Source of the DNA: Achromobacter pestifer
GTDB taxonomy: Bacteria; Pseudomonadota; Gammaproteobacteria; Burkholderiales; Burkholderiaceae_B
NCBI RefSeq assembly: GCF_013267355.1
Contig: NZ_CP053985.1
Location: forward strand, 806,001-870,000
Direction: 5' to 3'
Length of the DNA: 64,000 nt
The notes under the pieces were generated by a model. It was not told where the DNA came from, made no database searches, and worked only from the letters and a program-made list of their open reading frames with translations. Shown here piece by piece: positions 16,899 to 24,439 of the stretch. The position numbers and the translations under genes are program-made. How positions within the stretch are numbered: the stretch's first letter is position 1; each line of letters opens with the position of its first letter.

Positions 16899-16967
16899 AA
16901 CTCGCACCCAAGACACCACGCAATCCTCGCGCCCCGACGCGCTGAACCACTAACAAGGAGCATGACT

Positions 16968-17306
16968 ATGGAATTCCGCAAGCTGATCGCCGCCGCCGCA
17001 CTGGGCACGGGCGCCGTCTTCACTTCCATGGCTTTTGCCGCCGACGACGGCAAGCCGAAACAATCCGTGGGTGAATACGCGTCCGACGCCACCGTGACCA
17101 CCAAGGTCAAGGCCGCCATCGTGGCCGACAAACAGCTGAGCGCGCTGGACATCGCCGTGGAGACCAATGCGGGCGTCACCAAGCTGACAGGCACCGTCGG
17201 CACCGCAGCCGAAGCCGATCATGCCGCCACCGTGGCGCGCGGCGTCGAAGGCGTGAAACAGGTGATGAACAACATCAAGGTCGACCCGGCCAAGAACAAG
17301 AAGTAA
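16968..17306 (+). CDS. BON domain periplasmic protein
   Basis: 112 residues from ATG 16968. AAGGAG is 7 bases before this ATG but only 1 base before the upstream ATG (16962), so the second is chosen. A signal peptide ends at A-F-A-A (about residue 22). The rest is one BON domain: D-A-T-V-T-T-K-V-K-A-A-I, then V-E-T-N-A-G-V-T-K-L-T-G-T-V and a final V-M-N-N-I-K-V. BON domains bind phospholipid and help envelope integrity, as in OsmY. It is the third gene of the csbD operon, consistent with osmotic or envelope stress. Confidence 0.88.
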   Translation: MEFRKLIAAAALGTGAVFTSMAFAADDGKPKQSVGEYASDATVTTKVKAAIVADKQLSALDIAVETNAGVTKLTGTVGTAAEADHAATVARGVEGVKQVMNNIKVDPAKNKK

Positions 17307-17340
17307 GCCCGACCGGGCTGCTCAAGCCCTTTCCTGAAAG

Positions 17341-17382
17341 ACCAAGCGGCGCCCGTGTCGGACACGGGCGCCGCTTGGTTTT
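17341..17382. terminator. Strong bidirectional terminator between the BON gene and the phzF-like gene
   Basis: A perfect stem of 17 bp (17342-17358 with 17362-17378) closes a 3-base loop and is followed by TTTT on the plus strand; the minus strand runs into TGGTCTTTC. It sits between two convergent genes. Confidence 0.85.
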
Positions 17383-17412
17383 GGGCCGCCTTCCAGACGG
17401 TAGCCCCAACAC

Positions 17413-18285
17413 TCAGATATCGACCACGCCCCTGCCTATCTCCAACGCGCGCCCGCCCACCTGGATCCGGCCATCGGCCAGGACGTCCAGCAGCAGACGG
17501 CAGGGCCGGCCCATCTGGTCGCCCTGCTCCACCAGGATGCTGGCGGGCAAGGAACGCTTCTGGTGCCGCAGCCACCCGCCCAGATTGGCGCAGGCGGACC
17601 CCGTGCCGGCGTCCTCGTTCACGCCGCCACCCGCCTTGACGTAAAAGTAGCGCGCCACCACGACCTGCCGGCCATCCTGCTGGCGGCTGTCGTCGAAAGC
17701 GAACGCGTACATGACCTTGCGGCCCAGGCTGTTGGCCTGCCAGCGGTCCAGCCGGGACGCGTCGGGGGCAACGCGGCGCACGGCTTGCACGCTGGCCAGC
17801 GGCACCAGCAACTGGTCGGCGCCGGTGTCCAGCCATATCGGATCGCCCAGCAGATCGTTCGCATCCAGGCCCAGCAGGCTGGCGATCTCGGCACGTTCCA
17901 GCGCGGGCGCGGCGGTGCGCACGCCGTCCGGACACGGCGCGGTAAAGGTCCAGGCATCGCCGCGCGCCGTCACCGGCACCACGCCGGCGGCGAACTCCAG
18001 CGCCAACGCGTCGCCCGTCTGCCGCAGGTCCCGCACGACTTGTGACGTGCCGATAGTGGGATGGCCCGCGAACTTCATCTCGAAACCCGGCGTGTAGATG
18101 CGCACCCGCGCCGCCGCCTTGGTCGAAGGCAGAATGAAGGTCGTTTCGGAGAGATTGAATTGCGCCGCCAGGTTCAGCATGGTGGCGTCGTCCATGCCGC
18201 GCGCGTCTTCGAACACGCAAAGCTGGTTGCCACTGAAGGTGGAGGAAGCGAAGACGTTGAGCAGTCGGAATGCGTAGGAGGCCAT
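17413..18285 (-). CDS. PhzF family isomerase/epimerase-like protein
   Basis: 290 residues from ATG 18285 (M-A-S-Y-A-F-R-L-L-N-V-F). The PhzF signature is clear: F-S-G-N-Q-L-C-V-F-E, then F-N-L-S-E-T-T-F-I, K-F-A-G-H-P-T-I-G-T and, late, G-T-G-S-A-C-A-N-L-G-G-W. PhzF proteins have a two-lobed diaminopimelate-epimerase-like fold with a catalytic Glu, here in the S-E-T motif. No phenazine genes are nearby, so it is a generic family member of unknown substrate. An in-frame upstream extension to 18339 is judged unlikely. Confidence 0.85.
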   Translation of the reverse strand: MASYAFRLLNVFASSTFSGNQLCVFEDARGMDDATMLNLAAQFNLSETTFILPSTKAAARVRIYTPGFEMKFAGHPTIGTSQVVRDLRQTGDALALEFAAGVVPVTARGDAWTFTAPCPDGVRTAAPALERAEIASLLGLDANDLLGDPIWLDTGADQLLVPLASVQAVRRVAPDASRLDRWQANSLGRKVMYAFAFDDSRQQDGRQVVVARYFYVKAGGGVNEDAGTGSACANLGGWLRHQKRSLPASILVEQGDQMGRPCRLLLDVLADGRIQVGGRALEIGRGVVDI

Positions 18286-18302
18286 GGCGGTAGCGATAGT
18301 TG

Positions 18303-18330
18303 AAAACGTTGCGCCGGCCTGGGCCGGCGC
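18303..18330 (-). terminator. Terminator after ftrD
   Basis: On the minus strand GCGCCGGCC pairs with GGCCGGCGC (18311-18330, tiny turn) and is followed by AACGTTTTC. It lies between the ftrABCD operon and the phzF-like gene. Confidence 0.55.
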
Positions 18331-18363
18331 GCGCCTCACTTTATCGCAAGCCTCGGACCCGGG

Positions 18364-19761
18364 CTACCAGACCGCGAAAAACAATACCCAGGCCAGGCAG
18401 AACGGCGCCAGGCCGGCCGCCAGCACCAGCCAGGCCAGCCCCTTGCGCCAGCCGCTCGCCACGCGCGGCTTGAGCAGGCGCGCATACAGGCGCAGCGTCC
18501 ACAGCACCGCCAGGCTCAGCAGCGTGAAGCGCACGGGCGCGGCCCAGGCGGCCTGCATCCCTTCGTGCTTGAGCAGATTGACCGTGGTGGCCGACAGGCC
18601 CAGGAAGACGCCAATGCCGGCCGAAGGAATCAGGGCCTGCGCCAGCTTGTGCAGGCCGGGACGCCCCCAACGCGTGGCCGGCTCACCGGGCAGGGGCGCG
18701 GCGGGCGCCAGGCGGTCGGCGATCCACAGCGACAGGAAGCTCGCTCCGCCGACGCAAATCGTGGCGCCGACGACGAACATCAGGATGCCCGCGCCGTCCA
18801 GCCACGAGAAGCTGTCGTTCACTTCCGGGTAGTGCGTCAGGATGAACCAGGGCGCGTTGTCCAGCAGCGGCCACATGATGTCGTGCTCGACCAGCCAGGT
18901 CGCGGCCCACTGCTTGGCGGTCACATACCAGGGGCTGGCGCTCCAGAGAAAGGCGCCGATCGCGATGCCCATCAGGCCGAAGCACAGCAGCGCCGTCTGC
19001 CACGGGTCGCCGTGGGTGACATGCACGATTTCTTCTTCGGGCGAGCGCGGCGTCAGTTCGATCGCGCCGCGATAGCCGCTGCAGCGTCCGCAGACATGGC
19101 AATCGCCCGCGCCCTTCATGTGGCGCAGCGGCACCAGCGGCGCACAGTTGATGGGTTCGATGCGGATGACCGGATGGCGCCACTTTTCTTCGTCAACCTT
19201 GAAGTGCCAGGGCGCCAGCTTGGCCAGCAGATTGAAGACGCCGTTGACCGGGCACAGGTACTTGCACCACACGCGCTTGCTACGGCCGTAACGCCAGCCG
19301 ACGATCATGGCCGCCACCGTGGACCCGCCCAGCACCGCCAGCACCGCCAGCGGATACTGGTACACGCTGACCAACTGGCCATAGACCGTGGTCAGCGCGA
19401 ACGCGACGAACGGCCAGCCGCCCCAGCGCATCCATTTCGGAATGGCGCGCCCTTGGCCGCGTTCGCTGGCCCATTCCGTCAGCATGCCTTCAGGACAGAG
19501 CCAGCCGCACCAGGCCCGGCCCAGGATGGGCATGGAGATGAGCACGAACGGCCACCACACGCCCCAGAACGCGAACTGCGCAACGATGGTCAAGTTGTTG
19601 AACACCGAGGCCGCGTTGTCGGGCAAGGGCAGGATCGCGGGCACGATCAAAAGGAACGCGTACATCGCAACAATGCCCCACTGCAGCTTGCGCAACAGCG
19701 GGGCATGGTCACGGAGGAAGTCGGCGATACGGGAGGTTGCCCTCCCGAGTGCAGCTGCCAT
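18364..19761 (-). CDS. ftrD: FtrD-like polyferredoxin, ferrous iron transport electron-transfer component
   Basis: 465 residues from ATG 19761, which has GAAGG 7 bases upstream. Several membrane helices flank cysteine clusters: W-C-G-W-L-C-P-E-G and W-C-K-Y-L-C-P-V-N-G (NapH/CcoG-like), and a loop C-A-P ... D-C-H-V-C-G-R-C-S-G. This is the FtrD type of iron-sulphur membrane protein that works with a cupredoxin and an FTR1 permease; it probably supplies or removes electrons during iron transport. It is the last gene of ftrABCD, 40 bases after ftrC. Confidence 0.85.
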   Translation of the reverse strand: MAAALGRATSRIADFLRDHAPLLRKLQWGIVAMYAFLLIVPAILPLPDNAASVFNNLTIVAQFAFWGVWWPFVLISMPILGRAWCGWLCPEGMLTEWASERGQGRAIPKWMRWGGWPFVAFALTTVYGQLVSVYQYPLAVLAVLGGSTVAAMIVGWRYGRSKRVWCKYLCPVNGVFNLLAKLAPWHFKVDEEKWRHPVIRIEPINCAPLVPLRHMKGAGDCHVCGRCSGYRGAIELTPRSPEEEIVHVTHGDPWQTALLCFGLMGIAIGAFLWSASPWYVTAKQWAATWLVEHDIMWPLLDNAPWFILTHYPEVNDSFSWLDGAGILMFVVGATICVGGASFLSLWIADRLAPAAPLPGEPATRWGRPGLHKLAQALIPSAGIGVFLGLSATTVNLLKHEGMQAAWAAPVRFTLLSLAVLWTLRLYARLLKPRVASGWRKGLAWLVLAAGLAPFCLAWVLFFAVW

Positions 19762-19801
19762 GGTCAAACCTTCAAATATTCAGTCCGGCGATAGTCGGGG
19801 T

Positions 19802-20653
19802 TCAGGAAGCGCTGCGGACCGCGGTGGCAGCCTTGGCAGGCTTGCCTCCCACCCAGCGCAGCAGCGCCCAGACGATGATCCAGTAAGCCACCCACAACAG
19901 CACCGAGGTCAGCGCAGGCAGGGCGCGGTAGCCGGCGAAGTCGGCCAGGATCTTGCCCACGCCGGTGCTGTCGCTCAAGAGCCAGGAGCTGTCCCAGACC
20001 GGATCCACGATGGTCGGCAGCACGTCCAGCGAAATCAGATGGTCCAGGCCGCCCACCAGCAACGAGCCGGCCAACAGCAGCAACAGGATTTCGGTCACGC
20101 GGAAAAAGCGGCGCCAAGTGATGAGCTTGCCACCCAATTGCAGCAGCCAGAATGTCAGCAGCGCCACCACGAAACCGGCCACGCCGGCCAGCGCCAGCAT
20201 CAGCATGTCGCTGCCGCCCTCGCCCGCCGACACCGTGCCGTACAGGAATACGACGGTTTCGCTGCCTTCGCGCGCCACGGCGATCGCCACCAGCACGAAC
20301 AGGCCCCACCAGTTGTCGCTGGCGACGGAAGCCCGCGCACCGCCTTCGAGTTCGCCCTTGAGCGTGCGGCCGTGCTTCTTCATCCAGACGACCATCTGCA
20401 CCACCAAGGCGCAAGCGGCCAGCGACATGATGGCCTGGAACCATTCCTGGCCTTCGTCGCTGAGCCAGTTGGACACGCCCAGCAGCACCAGCGCCAGCGC
20501 CACGGCCAGCGCCAGGCCTGCCGCGACGCCGCCCCACAGGTAGTTCAGGCCGCGCTTGCCCTCGGGCGTGGAGCGCAGCCAGGTGTAGAGAATGCCCACC
20601 ACCAGCATGGCTTCGACGCTTTCACGCCAGACGATAAAGAGGACCTGTTCCAT
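19802..20653 (-). CDS. ftrC: FTR1 family iron permease FtrC
   Basis: 283 residues, about seven membrane helices. Two R-E-x-x-E motifs typical of FTR1 iron permeases are present: R-E-S-V-E near residue 10 in the first helix and R-E-G-S-E in the middle. These glutamates coordinate iron during translocation across the inner membrane. It is preceded by ftrB (13-base gap) and followed by ftrD. The order A-B-C-D matches the Bordetella FtrABCD system, which takes up ferrous iron, particularly at acidic pH. Confidence 0.92.
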   Translation of the reverse strand: MEQVLFIVWRESVEAMLVVGILYTWLRSTPEGKRGLNYLWGGVAAGLALAVALALVLLGVSNWLSDEGQEWFQAIMSLAACALVVQMVVWMKKHGRTLKGELEGGARASVASDNWWGLFVLVAIAVAREGSETVVFLYGTVSAGEGGSDMLMLALAGVAGFVVALLTFWLLQLGGKLITWRRFFRVTEILLLLLAGSLLVGGLDHLISLDVLPTIVDPVWDSSWLLSDSTGVGKILADFAGYRALPALTSVLLWVAYWIIVWALLRWVGGKPAKAATAVRSAS

Positions 20654-20666
20654 ATATTGCTACCGC

Positions 20667-21020
20667 TTAGTCCTTGGGCTTGACGACCAAGGTGCCTTTC
20701 ACGCTCTGGTGAAAGTCATCAAAAAATGGATACTCGCCGGGACGGGAAATCGTGATCACGACAAAGGACTTCACGCCCGGTCCCAGGACTTTTTCCTTGC
20801 GCAGCGGAATGCTTTCGAATTCCACCGGCTCGTTGCTCTCGTTGATGAGCTCGATCTTGAAACGGCCCGCCGGCACTTCCAGCGTGGCGGGCTCGAACGT
20901 GCCGTCCGGCTTGAACCTCAGCGTGAACGTGGGCAGTTCGTCAGCCTGCGCGGGCGCCCCGCCGGCCAGGCCGGCCAGGCCGATCAGCAACGCGGCGGCA
21001 AGGCGTAGCAGGCTGCGCAC
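20667..21020 (-). CDS. ftrB: FtrB-like periplasmic cupredoxin
   Basis: 117 residues, start GTG at 21020 two bases after the ftrA stop. A signal peptide (residues 1-26, ending A-Q-A) is followed by a small cupredoxin-like beta sandwich with L-E-V-P-A-G-R-F-K-I-E-L-I-N and P-F-F-D-D-F-H-Q-S. In the Ftr system FtrB is thought to oxidise ferrous iron for passage through FtrC. A full classic type 1 copper His-Cys-His-Met set is not obvious, as in other members of this subgroup. Confidence 0.82.
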   Translation of the reverse strand: MRSLLRLAAALLIGLAGLAGGAPAQADELPTFTLRFKPDGTFEPATLEVPAGRFKIELINESNEPVEFESIPLRKEKVLGPGVKSFVVITISRPGEYPFFDDFHQSVKGTLVVKPKD

Positions 21021-21022
21021 GA

Positions 21023-21559
21023 TCAGTAACCGCCCTTCTTGCCGGTGCCGGCGTAGACGAATTCATATTCGAGGTCGAAGGGTTCGAACCACGGACCCAC
21101 GCCGGTTTCCTTGTCGATGTGGCGGCCGAAGTGGCTCATCTTGTCCGCGGTGGGCGACAGCACCGTGTACTTCAGTTTGTACTTGCCCGGGCCTTCCAGC
21201 TTGACGTTCTCGCCGTAGTGCGGACCGTCGTTGGCGACCATGGGCATGAAGGTGCCCTTCTGCACGTTCTGGCTGCCGACCTTCTGGATTTCGTACTTCA
21301 CGACCAGATAAGGCACCCACTCGCCTTCGGGGAAGCCCGTCTTGTTGCCGGCGGTGGCGTGGATGTCGGCCTCGAGGTGCACATCCGAATCCTTGGCCGG
21401 GCGCATCATGCCCGGGGGGTCCATTTCGATCGGCTGCAGGTACACCGCGCCGATTTCCATGCCGCCCTTTTCCACCGGTTTGCCGATGGGGTATTCGGCC
21501 GCGTTCGCGGCGGAAACGCTCAGGGCGACAATGGCCAGGGCCAAGGCTTTCTTGATCAT
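21023..21559 (-). CDS. ftrA: FtrA / P19-like periplasmic iron-binding protein
   Basis: 178 residues from ATG 21559; AAGGA is 8 bases upstream of it, but only 2 from the other ATG (21565). The signal peptide ends A-N-A-A near residue 21. The mature protein has the P19 family pattern: E-Y-P-I-G-K-P, G-A-V-Y-L-Q-P-I-E-M-D-P-P, D-S-D-V-H-L-E-A-D-I-H-A and Y-T-V-L-S-P. P19 proteins bind copper and iron in the periplasm and hand iron to FTR1 permeases. First gene of ftrABCD. The roughly 120-base AT-rich leader upstream has no clear Fur box, although Fur control would be expected. Confidence 0.9.
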   Translation of the reverse strand: MIKKALALAIVALSVSAANAAEYPIGKPVEKGGMEIGAVYLQPIEMDPPGMMRPAKDSDVHLEADIHATAGNKTGFPEGEWVPYLVVKYEIQKVGSQNVQKGTFMPMVANDGPHYGENVKLEGPGKYKLKYTVLSPTADKMSHFGRHIDKETGVGPWFEPFDLEYEFVYAGTGKKGGY

Positions 21560-21725
21560 GTGCATAATCCTTGAGACACGAATGAGACGACGGTTCGTAA
21601 AATACAAACAAGAACCGTTTTCATTAATGTAACTAAATCAACTGACAGAACCCTGAACCTGACGCCAGGAAAATCTGCGGATCATTGCGTTTGATCAAGC
21701 GGTGAAAGCGGTTTGGCCCGCCCCT

Positions 21726-22796
21726 TCAGAGCCCGAGAAACTTGAACGGCGCCGAGGGCTGGAAAGCGCGCGTGGCGTCTCCCGCAAACGTGTGGCGCTG
21801 GTCCGGACCAAGATCCAGCTTCAGCACCTTGCCGCTTTCCGGACTGAAATCCAGGGCCTTGAGATCCACCCAGAATGTGTTGGGCGTCAGGGCCGATTCG
21901 AAGAAGTACAGCTTGCGCTGGTGGTCGAAAACGGTGCGCCAGCGCGTGGACGAGATATTGGGCTGCCCGGGCGTGCTGATGCCATAGGGCACCGACACGT
22001 TGCGGATGACGCTGAAGACGCTGGCCAGCGCCTTGTTGGGATCGGGGTCCTTGGGAATGGCGTTGATGTAGAACGAGGCCCGCACGAATCGATCGGCCGC
22101 GCGATTGGTGCCTGGCAGCATGGTGGTGCCGCCGATCTGCTGCCAATAGGCATCGAGCGCGAGCTGCTGCTCGAACTGAGGCGAGTTGGTCATCACCTGA
22201 TAGTCGCGGCTGTGGTGGATCACCTGGCGTCCGCCGATGTATTCGATGATGGCGCTGTCGCCGCTGGCGTCCGAAATGGACAGATGCAGCGTAGTCAGCC
22301 GGTCCTCGCCCGGCACATTGTCGGAGACGATGGTGTAGGGCTCCTGCTCCAGCGCCGCCACGGCTTCCTTCACGGTGGCGTAGTTGTCCAGCACGTACTG
22401 GGCCCACGCGGCAATGGTCAGGCCGGGCTTGCTCTTGGCATCGAATGGCGGGTACTGCGATTCGGCCAGCCACAGCAGATTGGCGCTCAGGCCCGCTTCG
22501 TTCACGCCATCGGTGGTGGAGACGTCATAGCCGGACGTGACGACGCTGCCGTAGCGCGAGGTCCAGCGCAGGGAATTCGGACCAGCCTCGCCGCTGCGCG
22601 CCATGCCGCGCGGCAGCACCCACAGGTTGCTGGTGATGTCGTTCTTCCAGTCCATGGAACGCGCCGTGACCACCTGATCGTTGGCGCCATGAAAGACCAC
22701 GCGGGTGCAAGCCCAAGCGGCAGACGGCGCGGACAGGGCGGTCAGTCCGGCCAATGCCGCGCAGGCCAAGCGGGAAACAGCCTGGTTCAGTCTCAT
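21726..22796 (-). CDS. Secreted linear amide C-N hydrolase (choloylglycine/penicillin V acylase family)
   Basis: 356 residues from ATG 22796, with AGGAG 8 bases upstream. A signal peptide ends at A-W-A just before C30, so cleavage exposes Cys as the N-terminal nucleophile, followed by T-R-V-V-F-H-G, the Ntn-hydrolase pattern. S-M-D-W-K-N-D and G-L-S-A-N-L-L-W-L are further family motifs. The enzyme acts in the periplasm on amides such as N-acyl compounds, bile salts or penicillin V; some Gram-negative relatives cleave N-acyl homoserine lactones. The natural substrate here is not deducible. It is downstream of phaR but separated from it by a terminator. Confidence 0.85.
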   Translation of the reverse strand: MRLNQAVSRLACAALAGLTALSAPSAAWACTRVVFHGANDQVVTARSMDWKNDITSNLWVLPRGMARSGEAGPNSLRWTSRYGSVVTSGYDVSTTDGVNEAGLSANLLWLAESQYPPFDAKSKPGLTIAAWAQYVLDNYATVKEAVAALEQEPYTIVSDNVPGEDRLTTLHLSISDASGDSAIIEYIGGRQVIHHSRDYQVMTNSPQFEQQLALDAYWQQIGGTTMLPGTNRAADRFVRASFYINAIPKDPDPNKALASVFSVIRNVSVPYGISTPGQPNISSTRWRTVFDHQRKLYFFESALTPNTFWVDLKALDFSPESGKVLKLDLGPDQRHTFAGDATRAFQPSAPFKFLGL

Positions 22797-22860
22797 GCTT
22801 GCACTCCTGGGAATCTGTTCTTCTGAATGCCGCGCAAACGAGGGCCGGTGCGCGATGATG

Positions 22861-22904
22861 AAAAAACACCCCAAGAACCGGATTGCTATCCGGCTTTTGG
22901 GGTG
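22861..22904 (-). terminator. Rho-independent terminator after phaR
   Basis: On the minus strand CACCCCAA pairs with TTGGGGTG, with an inner CCGGAT/ATCCGG stem, followed by TTTTTT. It lies directly after the phaR stop. Confidence 0.85.
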
Positions 22905-22940
22905 CTGATCGATGAGGCCGCGCCTGGCGCAGCCCCGCCG

Positions 22941-23513
22941 CTACTTGCGTCCAGGACCTTGCGGTCCGCCCGGCTGGAACGGGAAGGTCGAGAACATGGC
23001 GCGGGTCTGATCCTGCATCTGATCCTGCATCTGCACGAACAGATTCTTGCTCTGGTCAATGTAGTTGTTCATCATGTTCTGCAGCATGGGCGTCTGCACG
23101 TTCATGAACTGGGTCCAGGCCTCGGGGCCGAATTGGCTGCCGTACAGGCCCTTGGACTGTTCCGCCATGCGCTGCTGGATTTCCATGAAGGCCTGGATGT
23201 TCTTTTCCAGGTAGGAACCCATGATGCCCTGCATGGCATGGCCGTAGAAACGGATGATCTGCGACAGCATGTTCGACGAGAACATGGGCATGCCGCCGCT
23301 TTCCTCTTCGAGGATGATCTGCAGCAGGATGCTACGCGTCAGGTCTTCGCTGCTCTTGGCGTCGACGACCTGGAATTCCTCGTTTGCCAGAACCAGTTGT
23401 TTGACATCTGCCAGGGTGATGTAGGTGCTGGTCCGGGTGTCGTACAGACGACGGTTGGGGTACTTTTTAATCAGGCGCAGGCTGGCGCCGGTTTGTGCTT
23501 GCGTCATGGTCAT
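22941..23513 (-). CDS. phaR: PhaR, polyhydroxyalkanoate synthesis repressor
   Basis: 190 residues. The N-terminal PHB/PHA accumulation DNA-binding domain is unmistakable: I-K-K-Y-P-N-R-R-L-Y-D-T and T-Y-I-T-L-A-D-V-K. It is followed by the PHB_acc repeats and a C-terminal Met/Gln-rich tail (Q-M-Q-D-Q-M-Q-D-Q). PhaR binds both DNA and PHB granules, repressing phasin and its own genes until polymer appears. ATG 23507 is an alternative start two codons in. It follows phaC and phaB on the same strand, but strong hairpins in the phaB-phaR gap suggest reduced read-through. Confidence 0.93.
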   Translation of the reverse strand: MTMTQAQTGASLRLIKKYPNRRLYDTRTSTYITLADVKQLVLANEEFQVVDAKSSEDLTRSILLQIILEEESGGMPMFSSNMLSQIIRFYGHAMQGIMGSYLEKNIQAFMEIQQRMAEQSKGLYGSQFGPEAWTQFMNVQTPMLQNMMNNYIDQSKNLFVQMQDQMQDQTRAMFSTFPFQPGGPQGPGRK

Positions 23514-23559
23514 CCCCGGATCGGGCGATCTCTAAGGCTTCGGATAGGGTTAGTGTAAT

Positions 23560-23617
23560 CCGGAGGGCCCTCTCCCTGAGGCCCTCCGGTACCGACGGGC
23601 CGCCCGCGGGCGGCCCG
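23560..23617 (-). other. Two hairpins between phaB and phaR
   Basis: CCGGAGGGCC/GGCCCTCCGG (23560-23589, 10-base loop) and the near-complete palindrome at 23596-23617 (CGGGCCGCCCG with CGGGCGGCCCG) lie side by side just after the phaB stop. T tracts are absent. They probably attenuate transcription or protect the phaCB mRNA end. Confidence 0.5.
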
Positions 23618-23624
23618 CGATGCG

Positions 23625-24362
23625 TCAGCCCATGTGCAGGCCGCCGTTGAGCGAGAAGTCAGCGCCCGTCGAAAAACCGGACTCGTCCGAGGCCAGCCAC
23701 GCCGTCATGGACGCGATTTCCTCCGGCGTGCCGAGACGGCGAACCGGGATGGTGGCAACGATCTTTTCCAGTACGTCGGGACGGATGGCGCGGACCATGT
23801 CAGTGCCGATGTAGCCGGGCGAAATCGTGTTGACCGTGACGCCCTTGCTGGCCACTTCCTGAGCCAGCGCCATGGTGAAGCCATGGATGCCGGCCTTGGC
23901 CGTGGAATAGTTGGTCTGGCCGAATTGTCCCTTCTGCCCGTTGACCGAGCTGATGTTGACGATGCGGCCCCACTGGCGCTCGACCATGCCTTCGATGACC
24001 TGCTTGGTCACATTGAACAGACTGTTCAGGTTGGTGTCGATAACCGCGCGCCAATCGTCGGCGCTCATCTTGCGGAACAAGCCGTCGCGGGTGATGCCCG
24101 CATTGTTGACCAGCACGTCGACCGGGCCCAGTTCCTTCGTGACCCGTTCGAAAGCCTCTACCGTGGAGTCCCAATCGGACACGTTGCCCACGGACGCGTA
24201 GAACGTATAGCCCTGCGCTGCCTGCTCATCCAGCCATTGCTGGTAGTTGCGGCTAGGGCCGCAACCTGCCACCACGCGAAAGCCATCCTTGGCCAAGCGC
24301 TGGCAAATAGAGGTGCCGATACCGCCCATCCCGCCTGTAACGTAAGCCAGTTTTCCGCTCAT
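23625..24362 (-). CDS. phaB: Acetoacetyl-CoA reductase PhaB
   Basis: 245 residues, an SDR enzyme reducing acetoacetyl-CoA to (R)-3-hydroxybutyryl-CoA with NADPH for PHB synthesis. The cofactor motif G-G-M-G-G-I-G is at residues 10-16, N-N-A-G in the middle, and the catalytic Ser...Tyr-x3-Lys in N-I-S-S-V-N-G ... N-Y-S-T-A-K. A strong AGGAGG precedes the ATG. It lies 77 bases after the phaC stop, so phaC and phaB form one unit; no phaA thiolase gene is present here. Confidence 0.95.
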   Translation of the reverse strand: MSGKLAYVTGGMGGIGTSICQRLAKDGFRVVAGCGPSRNYQQWLDEQAAQGYTFYASVGNVSDWDSTVEAFERVTKELGPVDVLVNNAGITRDGLFRKMSADDWRAVIDTNLNSLFNVTKQVIEGMVERQWGRIVNISSVNGQKGQFGQTNYSTAKAGIHGFTMALAQEVASKGVTVNTISPGYIGTDMVRAIRPDVLEKIVATIPVRRLGTPEEIASMTAWLASDESGFSTGADFSLNGGLHMG

Positions 24363-24439
24363 TGGACTTCCTCCTGTGTGCGACGGACGCCTCGTTGATT
24401 AACCTTCTTCTTGTCTGGGCCTCACCGCTGATCGCGGTT

